A DNA stretch of 64,000 bases from Gimesia chilikensis (lineage in GTDB: Bacteria; Planctomycetota; Planctomycetia; Planctomycetales; Planctomycetaceae): contig NZ_CP036266.1 of the NCBI RefSeq assembly GCF_007744075.1, positions 3,147,748-3,211,747 on the forward strand. The letters are read 5' to 3'. Made by a program: the position numbers and the translations under genes. Shown here one piece after another: positions 59,850 to 64,000 of this stretch (its first letter is position 1; each line of letters opens with the position of its first letter). A model generated the notes under the pieces. That model had not been told where the DNA came from. It worked only from the letters and a program-made list of their open reading frames with translations, and did not search any database.

Positions 59850-61133
59850 CTATGCGGCTGCTGAGTCATCTTTGGGGAAAAGATGTTCAGTGCCCCGGAT
59901 GATTTCCGGAGTAACCACGTATTTTTTGCCGGCTTCCTGCTCGGGCAGTTCGTACATGATGTCGAACATAGCTTGTTCGATCACGCTACGTAAACCACGA
60001 GCTCCAGTGTTCTTTTTCTGGGCGATACAGGCAATTTCATGCAAGGCTGCATCTGTGAATTCCAGTTCGGCGTTTTCCATTTCGAAGAACTTCTGAAACT
60101 GGCGAACCAGAGAATTCTTTGGTTCCTGCAGGACGCGAACCAGATCGTTTTCTTCCAGCTGACTGAGCGTGGAGAGAACGGGGAGTCGTCCGAGCAGTTC
60201 GGGGATCAGGCCAAATTCAAGTACATCGTCGACTGAGGCCTGGGCCAGCAGGTCGTTCTTGGACTTTTCCTGATCTTTCTTCTGATGAGACTGTCCAAAG
60301 CCAATCGTCTTGCGACCGAGTCGCTTACCGACAATGTCTTCGAGTCCCACAAAAGTACCACCGCAGATAAACAGAATGTTGCTGGTGTCGAGCTGGATGT
60401 ACTGTTGCTCGGGATGCTTGCGGCCACCCTGAGGAGGCACGTTGGCAACGGTGCCTTCCAGCATCTTGAGCAGTGCCTGCTGAACCCCTTCTCCGGAAAC
60501 GTCGCGCGTAATCGAAACGTTCTGGCTGGTTTTGCCGATCTTATCGATCTCGTCGATAAACAGAATTCCGCGCTGGGCAGCTTCTACATCGAAATCAGCA
60601 GCATGCAGCAGCTTGAGGAGCAGGTTTTCAACGTCTTCACCGACGTAACCGGCTTCTGTGAGGGTTGTCGCATCACCGATGGCGAACGGTACCTGCAGGT
60701 AGCGAGCCAGACTCTTGGCGAGCAGGGTCTTACCGGAACCAGTGGGGCCGATCAGCAGGATGTTTGATTTATCCAGTTCTAGATCTGAACTGGCTTCCTC
60801 GGCGTGCATCAGTCGCTTGTAGTGATTGTGGACAGCAACCGCCATGACTTTCTTGGCACGTTCCTGGCCGATGACGTAGTCATTCAGGTGTGTGACAATT
60901 TCCCGGGGAGTTGGAACATTCTTGAACAGTTTTTTAGTCGTTCCACGACGACGATGCTCCTGTTCCAGAATCGACTGGCAGACTTCTATACATTCTCCAC
61001 AGATATAGGCATTATCGGGCCCCTCTACCAGAGGGCCGACTTCGCGATAACTTTTTCTACAGAAAGAGCAGTTCGCATTTTTCTTACCAGAAGAATTACG
61101 TTTTCCAGAGGTGATATCTCGTCCGGTGGGCAT
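59850..61133 (-). CDS. clpX: ATP-dependent Clp protease ATP-binding subunit ClpX
   Basis: AAA+ unfoldase that feeds substrates to ClpP. The N-terminal zinc domain has Cys22, Cys25, Cys45 and Cys48 (CSFC, CGEC); Walker A is GPTGSGKT (129-136), Walker B ILFIDEID; sensor 1, sensor 2 and the ClpP-binding IGFG loop (TIGFGQSH) are present. The 427 residues are family-length. AAGGGAAG before the ATG is the Shine-Dalgarno. clpP is not in the window. It has its own terminator. Confidence 0.98.
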   Translation of the reverse strand: MPTGRDITSGKRNSSGKKNANCSFCRKSYREVGPLVEGPDNAYICGECIEVCQSILEQEHRRRGTTKKLFKNVPTPREIVTHLNDYVIGQERAKKVMAVAVHNHYKRLMHAEEASSDLELDKSNILLIGPTGSGKTLLAKSLARYLQVPFAIGDATTLTEAGYVGEDVENLLLKLLHAADFDVEAAQRGILFIDEIDKIGKTSQNVSITRDVSGEGVQQALLKMLEGTVANVPPQGGRKHPEQQYIQLDTSNILFICGGTFVGLEDIVGKRLGRKTIGFGQSHQKKDQEKSKNDLLAQASVDDVLEFGLIPELLGRLPVLSTLSQLEENDLVRVLQEPKNSLVRQFQKFFEMENAELEFTDAALHEIACIAQKKNTGARGLRSVIEQAMFDIMYELPEQEAGKKYVVTPEIIRGTEHLFPKDDSAAA

Positions 61134-61330
61134 AGCTTCCCTTCAACGGTGTCAACTAAATTATGGCGTTCAACGTCCAGTGAGTTTTGATTCTGCCTCC
61201 CTGCAAATCACTCGATAGGTATAACTTGTGAAATGAGTTCCTCATTTAGAATCAGAAATAAATATCAGAGGCAATCAATCGGGTGATACAGTCGTTTCCA
61301 AACAGGAACTCGATGAAGCACAGCTGACCT

Positions 61331-61684
61331 TCAACCGGGATGTTGCTGGTCACTCACATCTGGAGAATCGGACAACTCGTCTTTCTTCTCTTGTTCCGGA
61401 TTGTTATCGGATGAATCAACAAGCCGTTTTTTGATGGATCGGAATTCGTCGTCGGTAAGGTCACCTTCTCGTTGCATTTCTGCGAACTGGAGCAGTAATT
61501 CACGCGCATCGACATGACGATCTTCATTTTCCCTAAAACGTCCTACGATCCATACTATTACCCAAATCAAAAAAATGATTAGTAAAACTGCCAGGCACCA
61601 CTCAACGGCGTGTCCGTCAAAGAGTTCCTTAAACAGCTTCTGCTTAGCCGCCTGATTTCCCTGTAATAAATAATTCTGAGCCAC
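61331..61684 (-). CDS. Small membrane protein with SHOCT-like segment
   Basis: 117 residues: one hydrophobic helix (about 28-50), then LLQFAEMQREGDLTDDEFRSIKKRLV, a SHOCT-like short helical motif, and an acidic C-terminus. Start is GTG at 61684, with no visible Shine-Dalgarno. It resembles conserved planctomycete small membrane proteins of unknown function. It stands alone. Confidence 0.62.
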   Translation of the reverse strand: MAQNYLLQGNQAAKQKLFKELFDGHAVEWCLAVLLIIFLIWVIVWIVGRFRENEDRHVDARELLLQFAEMQREGDLTDDEFRSIKKRLVDSSDNNPEQEKKDELSDSPDVSDQQHPG

Positions 61685-62309
61685 TTTAAAATCAGCAGAA
61701 GGAAATCTCGTTCTGCCTTTCCTAGTTTAAACCTGCGACAGTCACCTCGATCGCGTCCCTTTGAACGTGAAGTCCATCTGAACGCTGCTGAGCTTTTCTT
61801 CATTATTGGAAAGAACCATAATTCAGGCAAGCCCTGTTGGGGCTGAGTGCCTTGGCAGTGGTTTAAATGAACTTGCATATCATGCGCCAAAGTCGAGCAA
61901 AATACGGTAGTAAATCAAAACAGGTGTTCTGTGGTGAATCGCATGATTGTGGCATTTTGGAATAAACCACCTCAAATACAGGGGTGATTGGGTTTTTCCA
62001 GAAGCCTGAAAGGCAACCGGGCCACAGCAGGGAGTGGGTACACCCGAACACAGAGAGCACTCACAGTTCCAGCGAATCTGGTAAGACTTACATTGTCGAT
62101 ATTACCTTAAGTTGAACGAGAATCATTATTTGGGAAGTGACGAATCGCCAGAGAACTGTCGCTCACGGGTGTGCCTTGCATTGCATACCAGACTCATCAC
62201 TTTTATGATCTCTTCTGCCAGTAACTACGTATAATAAAAGTCTGCCTGCTCGGCAGTGAATTTTGATTTATGACTTATAACTACCGGTTTTGAATTTCAG
62301 GGATTACGA
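61685..62309. other. Gap of 625 bp
   Basis: No gene recognised. Contains a TATAAT-like sequence (62230-62235) about 75 bp before the next ATG and a small hairpin CTGCC / GGCAG (62242-62256) in the presumed leader. Otherwise nothing seen. Confidence 0.5.
62230..62235 (+). promoter_or_regulatory. Possible -10 element before the 160-residue conserved protein
   Basis: Perfect TATAAT 75 bp before the ATG at 62310, but no good -35 at 16-18 bp spacing. Weak evidence. Confidence 0.3.
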
Positions 62310-62792
62310 ATGGACTTTGAAAAACGTCTTAAGCACGCGATCAATAAGGGGCGTGCGGCCAAAGATGAAGAAACCCGGCAGGAAGTCGGTAAGAAGATGT
62401 CCGAGGAGGAGTTTCGTAATCTTCATCTTCAGTACCGACTCGAACTGACTGACCACATTGATAACTGTCTGAAGAAACTGGCCGATCACTTCCCCGGTTT
62501 TCAGTTCAATACAGTTATGGGTGAAGAGGGCTGGGGATCCCGCATTACCCGCGATGATGTCAATCTGTCACGTGGCAAGGCACAGACACTGTACAGTCGG
62601 CTGGAAATGATTGTCAGGCCATTTACAGAAACACATATTATTGAACTGGTTGCTAAAGCAACCATTCGCAATAAAGAGACCTTTAACCGCTCGCATTATC
62701 AGTTTATTGCAGAGGCTGACATTCAGTCTTTTCAGGATCTCATGGACTTGTGGATCCTGGAATTTGCCGAACAGTTCTCTTTTCAGTCGTAA
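62310..62792 (+). CDS. Conserved hypothetical protein
   Basis: 160 residues, no recognised domain, no signal peptide or membrane helix. The N-terminus is basic and helical; two more folded blocks follow (LELTDHIDNCLKKLADHFPGFQF and a C-terminal alternating helix-strand region). AGGGA before the ATG is a fair Shine-Dalgarno. It lies 60 bp before eda on the same strand. Similar proteins probably occur in related planctomycetes, but this cannot be shown here. Confidence 0.7.
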   Translation: MDFEKRLKHAINKGRAAKDEETRQEVGKKMSEEEFRNLHLQYRLELTDHIDNCLKKLADHFPGFQFNTVMGEEGWGSRITRDDVNLSRGKAQTLYSRLEMIVRPFTETHIIELVAKATIRNKETFNRSHYQFIAEADIQSFQDLMDLWILEFAEQFSFQS

Positions 62793-62852
62793 TAAACGAA
62801 CTCTATTCCTATCAGCTTGATCAAGATATCAGAGAAACAGGGGTAACAGCAG

Positions 62853-63500
62853 ATGAGTCGTCACGCGGATTTCTCACAGGTTATGGATCGTGGTGCAGTG
62901 GCGATTATTCGCGCTCCCTCCAGTGAATTACTGGTCGATGTTTCCAAAGCCATCTATGCCGGGGGCCTGGATGTGATTGAAGTCACATTCACCGTCCCCA
63001 ATGTCCTGGATATTCTGGCTCAGGTGAAACGTGAGATCGGCGACAAGATCCTGTTGGGGGCCGGGACGGTTCTGGACCCGGAATCAGCGCGGGCTGCGAT
63101 TCTGGCCGGGGCGGAGTTTATTGTGACTCCGACTGTGAATCCAGATGTGATCGAGCTCTGTAACCGTTATGATAAGCTGATCATGACGGGCGCGTTTACA
63201 CCCACCGAGGTGCTGACTGCCTGGGAATCCGGGGCGGACATAATTAAGGTCTTCCCGGCTTTTGTCGGTGGCCCCGAGTATCTCAAAGCCCTGCACGGTC
63301 CCCTGCCCCAGATCCCGCTCATGCCTACAGGCGGAGTCGATCTGGAAACGCTGCCTGCCTATATGAAAGCAGGTGCCTGTGCCGTCGGTCTGGGTAGTTC
63401 GCTGGTGACGAAACAGATGGTCGCTGATGGCGATCTGGAAGGGATCCAGAAGTTGACCGCTGAATACATGGCCAAAATTGCCGAGCTTCGCAAAGCCTGA
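62853..63500 (+). CDS. eda: 2-keto-3-deoxy-6-phosphogluconate aldolase
   Basis: Class I aldolase of the Entner-Doudoroff pathway, cleaving KDPG (or 4-hydroxy-2-oxoglutarate) to pyruvate and glyceraldehyde 3-phosphate. The Schiff-base lysine is Lys132 in IIKVFPA, with Glu43 in VIEVTFT and GAGTV at 69-73 as the other active-site marks. The pyruvate-binding loop reads TPTVNP and TGAFTP rather than SPG and PGISTP, so the substrate may differ from KDPG (related 2-dehydro-3-deoxy acids are possible). The 215 residues are family-length. AGGGG 10-14 nt upstream is a fair Shine-Dalgarno. Confidence 0.93.
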   Translation: MSRHADFSQVMDRGAVAIIRAPSSELLVDVSKAIYAGGLDVIEVTFTVPNVLDILAQVKREIGDKILLGAGTVLDPESARAAILAGAEFIVTPTVNPDVIELCNRYDKLIMTGAFTPTEVLTAWESGADIIKVFPAFVGGPEYLKALHGPLPQIPLMPTGGVDLETLPAYMKAGACAVGLGSSLVTKQMVADGDLEGIQKLTAEYMAKIAELRKA

Positions 63501-63514
63501 TTCAACAAGGCTTT
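63492..63514 (+). terminator. Weak hairpin overlapping the eda stop
   Basis: Seven-base arms AAAGCCT / AGGCTTT (63492-63498, 63508-63514), loop 9, followed by AT-rich sequence without a clean T-run. Confidence 0.4.
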
Positions 63515-63857
63515 ATAAATAACTGACCAGTCTGGCCATTTAAGTCTGACGGGTTGGAGCAGTACTGATACAACTGTTTCAGCCCGAAAGATCGTCTCAA
63601 GTCGTAAGATCCGAATGGACGATATTTTCCGATAGTCGGCATTCGGTCTACTAGTGGTCCGTCGATTCTGAATTGACGGTTCAAGCGACGCCAGGCGAGC
63701 GTACGGCCCATTTCAGGCTGCTTGTCATGCCAGAGTTCGATCCATCACTAGTATTCCCGTACGTCATGGCTGTTGGATCAGTTACCATAATCGCAGGAGG
63801 GGCTCCAGGGCAGGATGGCCTGATTCTATTGTCATCCAGCCATGGAGGTGCATTGGC
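63501..63857. other. Gap of 357 bp after eda
   Basis: Holds only the weak eda hairpin and a short open frame whose TGA overlaps the next ATG (ATGA at 63858-63861), starting at 63727 (ATG, 44 codons) or 63673 (TTG). It may be a tiny coupled leader protein with one hydrophobic helix (PYVMAVGSVTIIAGG), but the evidence is thin. Confidence 0.3.
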
Positions 63858-64000
63858 ATGAGACTATTTTCACTACTGGTAATCAGTTGCTGTATCTGGA
63901 GTGGCGCTGCAACTTCTGTTTCTGCAGCGACGGCACCGCCTGTCTTTACCAGTAAAACGCAGTTCCGGATTCCTTATCACTACGATCAGGCGGAAATTGA
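63858..64000 (+). CDS. Secreted protein, N-terminal part (cut by window end)
   Basis: Only 47 codons are present. MRLFSLLVISCCIWSGAATSVSA is a signal peptide with likely cleavage after VSA; the mature part begins ATAPPVFTSKTQFRIPY. GGAGG 9 nt before the ATG supports the start. Family not recognisable from this fragment. Confidence 0.75.
   Translation, partial: MRLFSLLVISCCIWSGAATSVSAATAPPVFTSKTQFRIPYHYDQAEI

Overview
The window reads as chromosomal DNA of a planctomycete, most likely a Gimesia/Planctomyces-type marine species. The evidence is two DUF1559 pseudopilin-like genes with an H-x9-DG motif near the C-terminus, a long MoxR/DUF58/BatA/VWA gene run, a squalene-hopene cyclase, PqaA-like and DUF4432 proteins, and a cell-wall cluster with no ftsZ, ftsA or ftsQ. 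Base composition is even throughout. I see no rRNA, no convincing tRNA, no CRISPR array and no insertion sequence. Genus-level placement is inference.

Layout. 1-3646: start of a DEAD-box helicase gene, ftsH and a GT2 glycosyltransferase (all minus). 3879-8657: DUF4432 protein, rpsA with a clear terminator, and a primary-type sigma factor (plus). 8704-23498: a tightly packed eight-gene minus-strand run (TPR/metallopeptidase, DUF4159, MoxR ATPase, DUF58, BatA-VWA, a very long DUF4175-like coiled-coil protein, VWA/amidotransferase-fold protein, caspase-like protein). 23867-35299: DUF1559 protein, squalene-hopene cyclase, biotin synthase, a secreted protein, dnaE, a small membrane protein, an SDR and tsaE (minus). 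35518-41506: MFS transporter, a class I amidotransferase homologue lacking its nucleophile, scpA and uvrB (plus). 41520-48448: a short divergent UvrA, rimI, BON protein, PqaA-like protein, lipoprotein and a second DUF1559 protein (minus). 49117-58326: murE, murF, mraY, ftsW, murG and a four-ACT aspartokinase (plus). 58323-61684: degenerate receiver, CaMKII-association-domain protein, FHA protein, clpX and a small SHOCT-like membrane protein (minus). 62310-64000: conserved hypothetical protein, KDPG aldolase, and a secreted protein cut by the window end (plus).

How the genes work together. murE-murF-mraY-ftsW-murG makes lipid II precursors and keeps dcw order, but murD is missing between mraY and ftsW, and nothing of murC/ddl/ftsQAZ follows murG. 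MurE carries the DNPR motif of meso-diaminopimelate ligases, and aspartokinase next door feeds that pathway. The MoxR run resembles Bat/aerotolerance loci: a AAA chaperone-like ATPase with several VWA membrane proteins, here bracketed by two putative peptidases.

The observations I would follow first are: the catalytically broken amidotransferase behind a 250-nt leader rich in inverted repeats; the FtsW tail made of nine 5-residue acidic/cysteine repeats encoded by a 15-bp tandem repeat; the caspase-like protein at the end of the MoxR run; the shrunken dcw cluster with an altered MraY histidine motif; and the short UvrA tail-to-tail with uvrB. No single unmistakable new system is visible.
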